From positions 930,001 to 994,000 of the forward strand of contig PMSI01000003.1 in NCBI GenBank assembly GCA_003168375.1: a DNA stretch of 64,000 bases, given 5' to 3'. The position numbers and the translations under genes are program-made. Below the pieces are notes generated by a model. That model was given only the letters and a program-made list of their open reading frames with translations. It did not search any database and was not told the origin of the DNA. Numbering within the stretch: position 1 is the first letter of the stretch; each line of letters starts with the position of its first letter. Shown in pieces: positions 8,291 to 17,658 of this stretch. The stretch comes from Vulcanimicrobiota bacterium (GTDB lineage Bacteria > Vulcanimicrobiota > Vulcanimicrobiia > Vulcanimicrobiales > Vulcanimicrobiaceae).

Positions 8291-9556
8291 ATGGTCACGT
8301 CGCCCTCGAACGCGCGGCTCCGCATCGCCGCGGCAAGCGTTGCAATCGTCGTCCTCTACGGCGCCCAGGTGTGGGCGGCGAAGGCCTCGGGCAGCGACCC
8401 CCACGCCGTCCACGCGCTGGTCATGATCGTAACCGGGTTGCTGCAGAGCGCCGCGCTGCTGCAGCTGTACCGCGACGCCGGCCGGAGCTCCGCGCGGTCG
8501 ATCGTGCTCGCCGTTGTGCCCGCGGCGATCGCGCTGCTCGTCCTGTCGGCGCTTGCGCCGAATACGGACGACGACGCGGCAGCGTACGTCGCGTACGCGA
8601 AGCTGCCGGCGTTCGCGCAAGCCTACGCACCCTCGCCCGTCGCGATCTCGAGTCCCGGTTTCGAGCGCGTCGCAAGCACGTGGCCGCAGTTGCCGCCGCT
8701 CGTCTACGGGCCGCTCTGGCTCGCCGTCGACCGCGCCCTGGTCGGCTGGGCGCCGAGCTTTGCGGCGGCGCTCGGAATCCTGCGCGCGGTGAACGTCGTG
8801 CTGCTCGGCGCGCTGGTACTGGGCCTCCGGCGCGCGGGGTGTAATGCGGCGACGCTGGCCGTGACCGCGCTCAATCCGATGCTGTGGTTCTATTTCGTCG
8901 TCCAGGCCCACAACGATCTCGGACCGCTCGTGCTCGTCGTCGCCGGGACGGCGATCGCTCGGACGCGGCCGCTGCTCGGGGCGCTTGTGGCGGGTGCCGC
9001 GGCGCTGATCAAGATCGTCTTCGTCGCGATCGCGATCCTCGCATACGCCGGTCGCCGCGCGTGGCCGCAGACGTTGGCCTACGCCGCCGCCTCGCTCGCC
9101 GTCACGGCGGTCGTGTCGTGGGTCTTCGGCGGCGCGGCCTACCTGCACGCGATGACCGAGGTCGGCCACATGCAAATCGCGACGCGCGCAGACCTTCCGC
9201 ACCTATTCGCAGCGTCGCTGCACGCTGTGCTCGCCGCGATCGCGGCGGCGGCGATCGTGGCCGCCGTCGCCCGCAACGCCTTCGTGGCGCCGGCGGCCTA
9301 TAGCTTCAGCGCGATCAGCACGATCGTCTATCCGTGGTACCTGGGGTGGTGCATTCCGTATGCCGTCCGCATTCCGACGTTCACCGGCGTCTTCTTCGTC
9401 TCGCTCCCGGCGATCGCGCACCTGATCGACCCGCATTTCTCACTCTCGCCGGCGCGTTCGTTCGCGCTGCTGGTGCCGTACTACGCGGTCGTGATCGTGC
9501 TCGTAGCGCGAAGCATCGTGAACGCCCGGCGAACCCCGCTCAACGCACCAGAATAG
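8291..9556 (+). CDS. integral membrane GT-C-type glycosyltransferase
   Basis: A 421-residue polytopic protein with roughly ten to eleven hydrophobic helices. After the second or third helix a loop carries the acidic motif APNTDDDAAAYVAY, where GT-C enzymes such as the DUF2029/GT87 mannosyltransferases place the catalytic acid that acts on polyprenyl-phosphate donors. Later loops contain YGPLWL and NPMLWFYFVVQAHND, also typical of that family. It probably adds a sugar on the periplasmic side of the membrane. The 3' end overlaps the convergent secreted protein gene by 17 bases. Confidence 0.75.
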   Translation: MVTSPSNARLRIAAASVAIVVLYGAQVWAAKASGSDPHAVHALVMIVTGLLQSAALLQLYRDAGRSSARSIVLAVVPAAIALLVLSALAPNTDDDAAAYVAYAKLPAFAQAYAPSPVAISSPGFERVASTWPQLPPLVYGPLWLAVDRALVGWAPSFAAALGILRAVNVVLLGALVLGLRRAGCNAATLAVTALNPMLWFYFVVQAHNDLGPLVLVVAGTAIARTRPLLGALVAGAAALIKIVFVAIAILAYAGRRAWPQTLAYAAASLAVTAVVSWVFGGAAYLHAMTEVGHMQIATRADLPHLFAASLHAVLAAIAAAAIVAAVARNAFVAPAAYSFSAISTIVYPWYLGWCIPYAVRIPTFTGVFFVSLPAIAHLIDPHFSLSPARSFALLVPYYAVVIVLVARSIVNARRTPLNAPE

Positions 9557-10838
9557 CGGCCGTCTCCGGGCCGAGCGAATTCGGCGCGCCGCTCTCCACG
9601 CGCGCGCGGCCGCCGTGATAGAGGCTCTGAGGGTCGAGCGCCACGTGGTTCGCGTACGCCACCGCAAGCCGGGGGATCGAGGCTGCCGAACGGAACGATG
9701 CGTTTACGACGGCGGCGCACGGCCCGATCGACCGCGCCGCGATGGCGCACTCGCCGAACTCGCGCACGTAGACGCCGTCGCGGCGCAGATCGTCGATCGA
9801 CGACGGCGTCGCGCGTGGCGCCAGCGGCACGAGCTCGATCTCGGGATAGAGCGACTCGCCGTCGGACTGCTTGACCGCCATGAGGTAGACCGAGTAGCGG
9901 GGATCGTACGTCAGGAGCCAGGCGGCGTACGCATAGGTCCGGTGCGGCGGGGTCGTGTCGCCGGTGGGAAAGCAGACCGCGCTCTTGCCGTGCGACATCA
10001 CGTTCAACAGCGCGTTCTCCTCGCGGCGGAATTTGTCGTTGCGATCGGAGTACAGGTAGTTGCCGCTGTTGTTGAAGCAGCCTTCCTGCTGTTCGGACAT
10101 GACGAAGGGCAGGTCGAGGAACCGGCCGTCGTACGCGGGCCCCGTGCCGCGCGGATCGCCACCGTTGATCATCAGCGGCTTTCCCGCCGCCTTGAGCATC
10201 GCCGACTCGCCGGCGATCCACTGCTCGTCGCTGCGGATCTCGACGCCGAACGCGCTGAATGAATAGTACAGGTTCGAGCCCAGCTTGCCGTCGATGCCGG
10301 TGAAGGGACTCCCGGAATCGTCCGCTTCGAAGCCGTCGAGCAGCGGCGAATGGCGTAGGATCTCCGCGGTCGTCGCGGCGTACGCGCGCCACGCGACCGG
10401 CGACGTGACGTTGAAGATCTCCTGGTACTGAAAATAGGGATTGAAGTACTTCCGCACGCGCGCGCCCGTCGCGTCGTGGATGAACGCGCGTTCGTCGCTC
10501 GCGACCAGGTCCGCGATCGGGCCACCGCAGCGGCCGGACGGCGGCACGAACGGCGGCGGGCAGTGCGTCGCGTACGTCGGGTCCGTATACGCGATCGCCA
10601 TGCGCCCCCCGGCGCGCTTGAACCGGTCGGCGTGTTCGGCGGTGTAGCCGTCGTCTTCGACGATGTCGACGTGCGCCGCCATGTATGCTGCCGGGACGTC
10701 GGCGTTGAAGTCGTTGAGCCCGTAGTACGCCTGAACGCGAACGTGGGGCACGAGCCGCCACGCCGCCGGATCCGGACGCGGCGACGCCGCCGTGCCGAGG
10801 ACGACGGCGCCGAGCGCGAGGCACCGGCGAAGCTGCAT
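9540..10838 (-). CDS. secreted glycosidase-like protein (paralog 1 of 3)
   Basis: A 432-residue protein with an N-terminal signal peptide (LRRCLALGAVVLGTAA). The body is probably a TIM-barrel glycoside hydrolase-like domain. It opens with VQAYYGLNDFN and HVDIVEDDGYTAEHADRFKR, continues with the strongly acidic LLDGFEADDSGSPFTG, then LMINGGDPRGTGPAYDG, and ends in a beta-rich stretch closing with TAAILVR. The same order recurs in 14032-16023 and, more diverged, in 10885-13872. I cannot assign a CAZy family with certainty. Location in the EPS locus suggests trimming or editing of the exported glycan. Confidence 0.7.
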   Translation of the reverse strand: MQLRRCLALGAVVLGTAASPRPDPAAWRLVPHVRVQAYYGLNDFNADVPAAYMAAHVDIVEDDGYTAEHADRFKRAGGRMAIAYTDPTYATHCPPPFVPPSGRCGGPIADLVASDERAFIHDATGARVRKYFNPYFQYQEIFNVTSPVAWRAYAATTAEILRHSPLLDGFEADDSGSPFTGIDGKLGSNLYYSFSAFGVEIRSDEQWIAGESAMLKAAGKPLMINGGDPRGTGPAYDGRFLDLPFVMSEQQEGCFNNSGNYLYSDRNDKFRREENALLNVMSHGKSAVCFPTGDTTPPHRTYAYAAWLLTYDPRYSVYLMAVKQSDGESLYPEIELVPLAPRATPSSIDDLRRDGVYVREFGECAIAARSIGPCAAVVNASFRSAASIPRLAVAYANHVALDPQSLYHGGRARVESGAPNSLGPETAAILVR

Positions 10839-10884
10839 GTCGGAGTCCTTGTACCCGCGCCGGACTCCGGCCTGGCAGCCCGGC

Positions 10885-13872
10885 CTACTGTTTCAGGATC
10901 ACCGCCGTCATCGGTTGCAGCGTCGTGGGAAGCGTCGTGGTCCACGTCGCGCTGCCGCCGGCGTCGGCAGGCAGGTTGTCCAGCACCAAGGCGCTGGAGT
11001 AGCTATGCGCCAGCGTCGGTATCGTCACGACCCCGCCGCTCGTATAGTCGCTCGACTCCGGATTCAGCACGACCGCGCAACGGCCGATGCTCGAGCCGTT
11101 CTGATAGCACTGGGCGAACTCGCGCCGGAAGGCGCCGCCCGCCGGCGAGCCTCCTGCCGTGTGGCCATCGGCGATCTGCAGCGTCGTGATATCCGTGCCG
11201 GTCGCGGTCTGGTACGGCTGCGTCGGCACGATATTGTACTCGGCGACGAGACCGTCGAAGTTCCCGTCTCCGTCGGTCATGAACGGATCCCCGTTGCCGG
11301 GATCGATCTGGTTCCAGGCGAGCGTGTAGCGCGGATCGTAGATGAGCCAAAGGCCGCCGAGATTGTAGATTCGGTCTCCGACCGGGTCGAACGTGCAGCC
11401 GCTGCTCCCGTACGAGCAACCCGTGTAGTCGTCGATCAGCGCGAACTTCTGAAGGCTTTGCACCAGCAAGATGTTATCGGCGATCGGGATGAACGTGTAC
11501 TTCTCATTTTGTTGGTTCAGGTTCTTACGGCCGCTGAGCGTGACGAAGGCGCCTTCCACCTCGCCGCCGAGGACGCACGGTGATTGCAGCATTGCGGTAA
11601 CGGACGCCTTTTGTGCCGGACCGTTCGTCGAGTCGAGCGCATCCCACGACGGGCCGTTGAAGATCACCGGCTTCGACGCCTTGCACGCCATGGCGATCAT
11701 GTCGTTCCGGTATGTCGTCGCCCCGAGCGAATCGTACTCGGCCGACGTCGCGCCGAACGTGAAGAGGAAGTCGGTATAGAGCGGACTTCCGTCGTCCATC
11801 CAGGTGACGTCGAAGAAGCTATTCGCACTGGTCACGCCGGACGTGTACGTCGCGTAGGCGGATTGGGCGTGCGACGAGCCCATATACGGCGCTTCCTTGT
11901 AGAGGAACGTACTGCTGGTACTGCAGGTACCGCCGGACCAGCCGTGCAGTCGCGCTCCGGCCGGAGCGGCGTAGCACGCAGGCGCGCTGCTGGTCGTCGC
12001 CCCCGACGCGTGCTGCCAAGCGGAATCGTCCGAGCTCAGCGCCGTGCCGAGCGGCGTGCCGCAGGAGCCCGGCGTGTTCTGGCTCGTCGGTCCGAACGGC
12101 GAGTTGCAAGTGTAGATCAAGACGGGATCCGTGTACCACATCGCGTGGCTGCCGCCCGAGGCGCGGAAGCTTGCGGCGAGCGAGTAGTCCGTGCCCTGCG
12201 TGACGGCCCAGTCGACGTGGCGCAGCATGTACTGGAGCGACACGCCGCTGTTCTTCCCCGGCTCGTAGTACGCGGCGGTGAGGATGTGCGCCGGACCGCT
12301 CTGCGACGCCGTCCACGAACTCGTGCCGTAGTGGGAAGAGATGTGGCCGGCGGAGAGCGCGTGATCGTAGATCGCGACCTCATCGAGCGTCCCGTTGAAC
12401 ACGCTGCGCGTCGTCGACTGCGTCGCACCCAGCGCCAAGCCATATGTGCTGATCCCGGAGTAGCTGACGTTGCCCGTCGCGCTCGTCGTCACGTTCTGCG
12501 AGCCGTTGACGTAGATCCTGGCGGTGGTTCCGTCGAACGTCGCGACGACGTGGTAGATCGTGCCCGCGGAGAGCGTCGTAGAGCCCGTCAGACTGACCGA
12601 GGATGGAGTTCCGGTCGAACTCATAGCGAAGACGAACGCGTTCGAGGCCGAGATCTGGAGCGAGTACGCCTGCCCCGTCTGAGGACCGTACGAGACCAAG
12701 TCGACGGTGCCTCCGCTGTTCACCGCCGTCTCCTTGACCCAGGCCTCGATCGAAAGCGCGGTGGGCTGCAGCAGGGTGTTCTGCGGCACCGTCGCGATCG
12801 AGTTCGCACTCCAGCTGCCGCCCGGGAACGTCGCGGCTGTATCCGCGCTGTTGGAGAGTAAGCCGGTTGCCCGCTTCGTTATCCCGCTGCCGTACGAGCC
12901 GTTGATGCGGTTGTTGGTCGCGTCGTACATCTTCGCGCCGGCGTCGTCCAGACGGTAGTACGCGGACGGATTGTCGGTCATGACCTGCAGCGCGTACGGA
13001 TCGTCGGGGAAACTCATCGCGGCAGCGTAGTGGCTCGCCGCCTGCGTCGAGGTCAGCGCTGCGTTGAAGATCGAGACATCGTCGATCGTTCCGTTGAAGA
13101 GGACGCGCGACGTGCTCTGGCTTTCGCCGATCGACAGGCCATACGACCCGATCCCCGCGTACGAAATCGCCGAGCCGCCGGTGAACGATCCGTCGAGCAC
13201 GCCGTTGACGTAGAGGTTCGCGTTCGAGCCGTCGTACGTCGCAACCACGTGATACGCGGCTCCCGGCGTCAGCACCGTCGAGCCGACCGCCTGGGCTGTC
13301 CCCGCGCCGCCCGAGGTCTTGAGCCACACCTCGAGCGTGTTCGACGAGGTGAGCTGGAGCGTATACCCTTGACCGCCGCTTTGGGACCCGTACGAAACCA
13401 GGTCGACGGTGCCGCCGCTGTTGACCACGTTCTCCGAGACCCATGCCTCGATCGACACGCTCGTCGGCTGCAGCGTGCTGCTTTGCGCCACGGTCGCGAT
13501 GCCGTTCGCACTCCACGCACCACCTGGGAACGCCGCCGCGGGATCGATCGTGTTCGGAACCAGCGACGTCGCGCCGCGCGTCACCGCAGAGCCGTAGGTG
13601 CCGTTCAATCCGTTGGGGCCGGAATCAACCATCGTCGAACCCGTGTCGTCGAGACGGTAGAACGCGACAGGGTGATCCAGAATGACCGCGTTCGGGTATG
13701 CCGCCTCATTGATCGTACGCGGCCTGCGGTGAGCGCCGACAGGACCGCCAGCGCCTTGCGAACCCGCCGTCGGCGGCAGTGCGCGCATCGAGTGACCACG
13801 GCCACACGCCGTCAGCTCAAGCGCAAGCGCAAGCACCAGTACCGCTCCAGAGAGCGTACGCGCAAATCGCAT
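10885..13872 (-). CDS. lipoprotein with two LamG-type domains and a glycosidase-like domain (paralog 2 of 3)
   Basis: The preferred start is the ATG at 13872, which gives MRFARTLSGAVLVLALALEL followed by a lipobox-like TAC and about 995 residues. An upstream ATG at 13917 would bury the signal peptide. Two concanavalin-like LamG/jelly-roll domains follow, each recognisable by YRLDD near its start, SIEAWV in the core and the pair YHVVATYDGSNANLYVNG / YHVVATFDGTTARIYVNG. The remaining 450 residues (from AHILTAAYYEPGKN) resemble the two neighbouring paralogs, with FDVTWMDDG, WLIYDPRYT and TAVILKQ at the end. It is probably a surface-anchored carbohydrate-binding and cleaving protein. Confidence 0.75.
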   Translation of the reverse strand: MRFARTLSGAVLVLALALELTACGRGHSMRALPPTAGSQGAGGPVGAHRRPRTINEAAYPNAVILDHPVAFYRLDDTGSTMVDSGPNGLNGTYGSAVTRGATSLVPNTIDPAAAFPGGAWSANGIATVAQSSTLQPTSVSIEAWVSENVVNSGGTVDLVSYGSQSGGQGYTLQLTSSNTLEVWLKTSGGAGTAQAVGSTVLTPGAAYHVVATYDGSNANLYVNGVLDGSFTGGSAISYAGIGSYGLSIGESQSTSRVLFNGTIDDVSIFNAALTSTQAASHYAAAMSFPDDPYALQVMTDNPSAYYRLDDAGAKMYDATNNRINGSYGSGITKRATGLLSNSADTAATFPGGSWSANSIATVPQNTLLQPTALSIEAWVKETAVNSGGTVDLVSYGPQTGQAYSLQISASNAFVFAMSSTGTPSSVSLTGSTTLSAGTIYHVVATFDGTTARIYVNGSQNVTTSATGNVSYSGISTYGLALGATQSTTRSVFNGTLDEVAIYDHALSAGHISSHYGTSSWTASQSGPAHILTAAYYEPGKNSGVSLQYMLRHVDWAVTQGTDYSLAASFRASGGSHAMWYTDPVLIYTCNSPFGPTSQNTPGSCGTPLGTALSSDDSAWQHASGATTSSAPACYAAPAGARLHGWSGGTCSTSSTFLYKEAPYMGSSHAQSAYATYTSGVTSANSFFDVTWMDDGSPLYTDFLFTFGATSAEYDSLGATTYRNDMIAMACKASKPVIFNGPSWDALDSTNGPAQKASVTAMLQSPCVLGGEVEGAFVTLSGRKNLNQQNEKYTFIPIADNILLVQSLQKFALIDDYTGCSYGSSGCTFDPVGDRIYNLGGLWLIYDPRYTLAWNQIDPGNGDPFMTDGDGNFDGLVAEYNIVPTQPYQTATGTDITTLQIADGHTAGGSPAGGAFRREFAQCYQNGSSIGRCAVVLNPESSDYTSGGVVTIPTLAHSYSSALVLDNLPADAGGSATWTTTLPTTLQPMTAVILKQ

Positions 13873-14031
13873 CTCGAACACCCCGCTCGACGTAGAAGAT
13901 TGCGCGACTATTAGCACTCGTGAGAGCAGCCTACACCACGCGGTTTCACCATACGCCGCTCCGGCGCCGTAGTCAAGCGTTTCGCAATACCATCGCTGCG
14001 CACGCGATCGCGTGACGCGCGGCCGGCGAAA

Positions 14032-16023
14032 CTAGCGAACTAGGATTACCGCCGTCTCCGGGCCGAGCGAGGTTACCGGTCCGCCGACGACGTTCGCCTT
14101 GCCGCCGTGATAGATGCTCTGCGGGTCGAGGACGACGTGCTGGCCGTAGGCGATCGAGAGCGCCGGCAGCGCGGCCGACGCGGTGGCCGACGAGTTGACG
14201 ACCGCGGCGCACGGGCCGATTGGTTGCGCCGCCACGGCGCACGCGCCGAACTCGCGCACGTAGACGCCGCCGCGCCGCAGCTGCCCGATATCGGTTGCGG
14301 TGACGCCGGGCTGCCCTGGCACGAGCTGCGTCTCGGGCCAGAGCGCGATCCCGTCGGAGAGCGGTACGTCCGTCTCGTACGCGGAGTACGTCGGGTCGTA
14401 CGTCAGCAGCCATGCCGCGTACGCATAGAGACGATGCGCCGGGGAGCCGTCACCCGTCGGATAGACGACGGCGAGCTTGTGATGTGACATGACGCTGATC
14501 AGCGCGTTCTCTTCGAGCTGGAACTTGTTGTTGACGTCGCTGTACAGGTAGCCGCCGCCGTTGTTGAACGATCCTTCGAATTGCTGGCCGTAGACGGACG
14601 GCAGGTCGAGAAACGTCCCGCCGTAAGCAGGCCCCGTGCCGCGCGGGTCGCCGCCGTTGATCATCACCTGCTTGCCGGCCGCGGCGAGCATCGCGCTCTC
14701 ACCGGCGATGTACTGCGCGTCGCCCGCGATCTCGACGCCGAAGGCGTTGAAGCCGTAATAGAGGTTCGAGCCCAGAACGTTGTCCGGACCGGTGAACGGG
14801 CTGCCGGAGTCGTCGGCCTCGAAGCCGTCGAGCAGCGGCGATGCCGCTAGGATCGACGCCGTCCAGCGCGCGTACGCCGCGCGCGCCGAAGGTGCGGCGA
14901 CGTTGAAGATCTCTTGGTACTGGAAATAGGCGCCCCCATAGCGGTTCACCCGAGCCCCGTTCACGTCGTGGATGTACGCAGACTCGTCGCCCGCGATCGG
15001 GCCCGTCATCGGTCCGCTGCAGCGCCCGGCGGGCGGCACGAACGGCGCGGGGCAGTGCACGTCGAACGACGGGTCGGTGTAAGCGATCGCCATCTTTCCG
15101 CCGGCGCGTTTGAACGCGTCGGCGTGCACGGCCGTGTAGCCGTCGTCCTCGACGATGTCGACGTGCGCCGCCATGAACGCGGCCGGTACGTCGACGTTGA
15201 TGTTGTTGAGCCCGTAGTACGCGTGCGTGCGCACGTGGTCCGGGAAACTGCCCGCCGCAGATGCCGCCGCGATCGTGAGCGTCGCCGCGGGTGCGGCGAT
15301 CGAGGTCCCGGTCACCGTCGCGACGACGTGCACGGCCGAGACCGCTGCGGAACCGTTGTACGCGATCGTCGCGCTATCGTTCGGCGACGCCAGCACCGTC
15401 GTCGAAAGCACTGTCGCGCCGGAATGGTCGTCGCTGCTGAGCACGAGCGCGCTCGCGTACGGCTCGGGACCGACGATGGTGAAGCCGGCGGCGTCGATCG
15501 CCTTCACGACAACCGGGATCTGCGCGGCCGCGCCGGCGGTCGCGGTGGCGGCGCCGAGCGTGATCGCAAGCTTCGCCGGGACACCGCCGAACGCGATCGA
15601 GACGACGTTCTGCTGGCCCGCGACGACGTTCGTCGTCGTCGCTCCGGTCGCAAGCAGATTGCCGGCGGCGTTCGGCTGGTCGAAGAGCCGCGCCGAGATC
15701 GACTGCTGACCCGTCGACAGCTGAAGCGTGATGCTGCACATCGTCGTGCAGTTCACGGTCTGCTGCTGCGCGCCGTACACGATCGTCGCCGATTTCGTTC
15801 CGGCCGACACGTACCGCACGCGGCGCGCCGCGCTGCTGCTGCTGCTCGCACTTGGGATCGCGATCGTGAGCACCAGCGACGCGGGCGCAGTGCCCGCAGT
15901 CGTTCCGCCGCTCGGCGCGACCGGCGGCATCGCCGACGAGCCGCCGCCGCCACCACAGCCGGCCGCGAACGTCGCGGCGAGGCAAAGCGAAAATACGCTG
16001 GCGTAACGACGAGTCGCGCCCAT
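14032..16023 (-). CDS. lipoprotein with Ig-like N-terminus and glycosidase-like domain (paralog 3 of 3)
   Basis: The ATG at 16023 gives MGATRRYASVFSLCLAATFA, then a Gly-rich lipobox region (GCGGGGGSS). The upstream ATG at 16056 is less likely. Residues about 50-270 are beta-rich and Thr/Ala-rich, with repeats of the type NLLATGATTTNVVAGQQNVV, which resemble Ig-like or stalk modules of extracellular lipoproteins. The C-terminal 400 residues match 9540-10838 closely, including DIVEDDGYTAVHADAFKRAG, LLDGFEADDSGSPFTG and MINGGDPRGTGPAY. It was probably produced by duplication with a new N-terminal module. Function is inferred to be surface glycan processing. Confidence 0.75.
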   Translation of the reverse strand: MGATRRYASVFSLCLAATFAAGCGGGGGSSAMPPVAPSGGTTAGTAPASLVLTIAIPSASSSSSAARRVRYVSAGTKSATIVYGAQQQTVNCTTMCSITLQLSTGQQSISARLFDQPNAAGNLLATGATTTNVVAGQQNVVSIAFGGVPAKLAITLGAATATAGAAAQIPVVVKAIDAAGFTIVGPEPYASALVLSSDDHSGATVLSTTVLASPNDSATIAYNGSAAVSAVHVVATVTGTSIAAPAATLTIAAASAAGSFPDHVRTHAYYGLNNINVDVPAAFMAAHVDIVEDDGYTAVHADAFKRAGGKMAIAYTDPSFDVHCPAPFVPPAGRCSGPMTGPIAGDESAYIHDVNGARVNRYGGAYFQYQEIFNVAAPSARAAYARWTASILAASPLLDGFEADDSGSPFTGPDNVLGSNLYYGFNAFGVEIAGDAQYIAGESAMLAAAGKQVMINGGDPRGTGPAYGGTFLDLPSVYGQQFEGSFNNGGGYLYSDVNNKFQLEENALISVMSHHKLAVVYPTGDGSPAHRLYAYAAWLLTYDPTYSAYETDVPLSDGIALWPETQLVPGQPGVTATDIGQLRRGGVYVREFGACAVAAQPIGPCAAVVNSSATASAALPALSIAYGQHVVLDPQSIYHGGKANVVGGPVTSLGPETAVILVR

Positions 16024-16050
16024 CAAGGACCCCCGAGCAAGCGGTGCTGC

Positions 16051-16075
16051 CACCATCCCTCGACGAGCTCAGGAC
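16051..16075. repeat. degenerate dispersed repeat (CCTTCGACAAGCTCAGG type)
   Basis: The sequence CATCCCTCGACGAGCTCAGG matches the dispersed repeat family with a few changes. It lies between the starts of paralog 3 (16023) and the stop of the gene at 16111. Confidence 0.5.
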
Positions 16076-16110
16076 AGTGCGTCCCGGCAGACCGTTGGTG
16101 GCAGTACCTT

Positions 16111-17658
16111 CTATCGGTGGTCCGGAGCCGGTGCTTGAGGCGTCGATGCGCGATGTGACGCGGAACGGCGCAGCCCGCGCGCGATGCGGTCGCGCAGCGC
16201 ACGGACGGCGCGCCCCACGTTGCGGAGATCGCGATACGTGCGCTTGCCGTCGACGACGAGCGTGTCGCCTGCGAAGCTGATCGTGTGGAAGCCGTCGGCG
16301 AAGCGGCCGGGCGGCGGTTCGAGCCGCCGGACGACGGTCTCGCGATAGCCGGTCGGGCTCAGCGCATCGACACGCGCGACGACCACCGCGCCGCCGTACG
16401 TGCGCGAACAATCTTGACCGGTTCGATACAAAACACCGTCGACGACGAACGGCGGACCGGCCGGTCGCGCGCACGCGACGTCGACGACGATGGGGTTGAG
16501 CGGATGCGCCGTCCACGGCCCGCGCGGCGCGGGCGCATGAAACGCGTGCAGCGCGAGGTTCGCGCCCGTCGCCGTGCGCGTGGCGAACGCCCACCAGCGG
16601 CCCTCGTGCGCGAACAGCGTCGTGTCGACGCCGTCGAAGCCCGGCAGCAGCGCGCTCTCGCGCTCCCACCGGTCCGGAAACGCGACGCAGCGATACAGCG
16701 CGACCTCGTTCGCAGCGCAGCTCTCCGGCATCAGGTAGAGCTCGCCGTCGATCTCGACCGGGAAGGGGTAGCTGAGATGCACGGCGGTCTCGAGCGCGCG
16801 CGTGCGCCGCACGACGCGATCGGCGCCGTCGAGCACGAGGGCGTCGATCACGCCGCGGTTGCGCACGTAGTTGAAGTCCTCGAGGAACAGCACACGCTGT
16901 CCGTCGCGCTCGACTACGAACGGATCCGCGACGAACGTGCGGTGCGGCGGATCGTCGAGCCAGCGCACGTCGAGCACCGATCCGTCGAGCAGTGCGCGCG
17001 GGCCGCCCGGCGCGAAGCCGACGTTCCACTGATCGACCGTGAAAAACGCATCGCGCATCCCGCTCGCGAAGCGCGCGCCGAGTGCGGTGAGCAAGGCCAC
17101 GCGATGCGGCGGACGCGCACGCGCCGCTGGAGCGCTCGCCGGGACGGCGGGCACGTCGATCCCGTCGCGCAGCGCGGCGACGAACGTCGCCGCCCAGCGC
17201 GCCGCTTCGCCGAGCGCGAGGCGCAGCAGCGTCGGATACCACATCGGGATGCCGAACCGCCCGCTGCGCAAAATCTCGGTAACGGCGCCGCGTCGCCGCT
17301 CGAGCACGATCGTGACGGTGGCGTCGCCGCGCACGATCTCGGTTGCGAACGGCAGCGCAGCGCCGGAGTCTTCGCCGAGACGGAACGACCAGACGCCCTG
17401 CGGGGGATCGGCGGCGAAGGCGTGCGCGGTGAAGTTGAGGATCGCGTCACAGCCGGCGAGATCGCTGCGGTCGACGTCGACCGGCGCGGTCGCGAGAGCC
17501 GGCCCGGCGAGCCGCGCGTCGAATCCGCGCGGCGGCGTCGCGGCACCCGGAACGTCGACGATGCGCACCTCGACCGCGTCCAGCGCGCGAAGCGCGTCGA
17601 TCGCGCGGCGCTGCCAGTCCGGGACCAGCCTCGCCGTCACCGCGACGGCGATCTTCAC
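16111..17658 (-). CDS. glucosamine-inositolphosphorylceramide-transferase-like protein
   Basis: The start is a GTG at 17658, whose GTGA overlaps the stop of the upstream ligase gene; the open frame continues upstream only as antisense-like noise. The 515-residue product has an N-terminal formyltransferase-like Rossmann region (VKIAVAVTARLVPDWQRRAI). It is followed by a five-bladed propeller-like domain with FVADPFVVERDGQRVLFLED, HLSYPFPVEIDGELYLMPES and WWAFATRT. Bacterial proteins with this arrangement are annotated as glucosamine inositolphosphorylceramide transferase family. They sit in polysaccharide loci and are presumed sugar or glycan transferases. The exact reaction is not known. Confidence 0.75.
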   Translation of the reverse strand: MKIAVAVTARLVPDWQRRAIDALRALDAVEVRIVDVPGAATPPRGFDARLAGPALATAPVDVDRSDLAGCDAILNFTAHAFAADPPQGVWSFRLGEDSGAALPFATEIVRGDATVTIVLERRRGAVTEILRSGRFGIPMWYPTLLRLALGEAARWAATFVAALRDGIDVPAVPASAPAARARPPHRVALLTALGARFASGMRDAFFTVDQWNVGFAPGGPRALLDGSVLDVRWLDDPPHRTFVADPFVVERDGQRVLFLEDFNYVRNRGVIDALVLDGADRVVRRTRALETAVHLSYPFPVEIDGELYLMPESCAANEVALYRCVAFPDRWERESALLPGFDGVDTTLFAHEGRWWAFATRTATGANLALHAFHAPAPRGPWTAHPLNPIVVDVACARPAGPPFVVDGVLYRTGQDCSRTYGGAVVVARVDALSPTGYRETVVRRLEPPPGRFADGFHTISFAGDTLVVDGKRTYRDLRNVGRAVRALRDRIARGLRRSASHRASTPQAPAPDHR

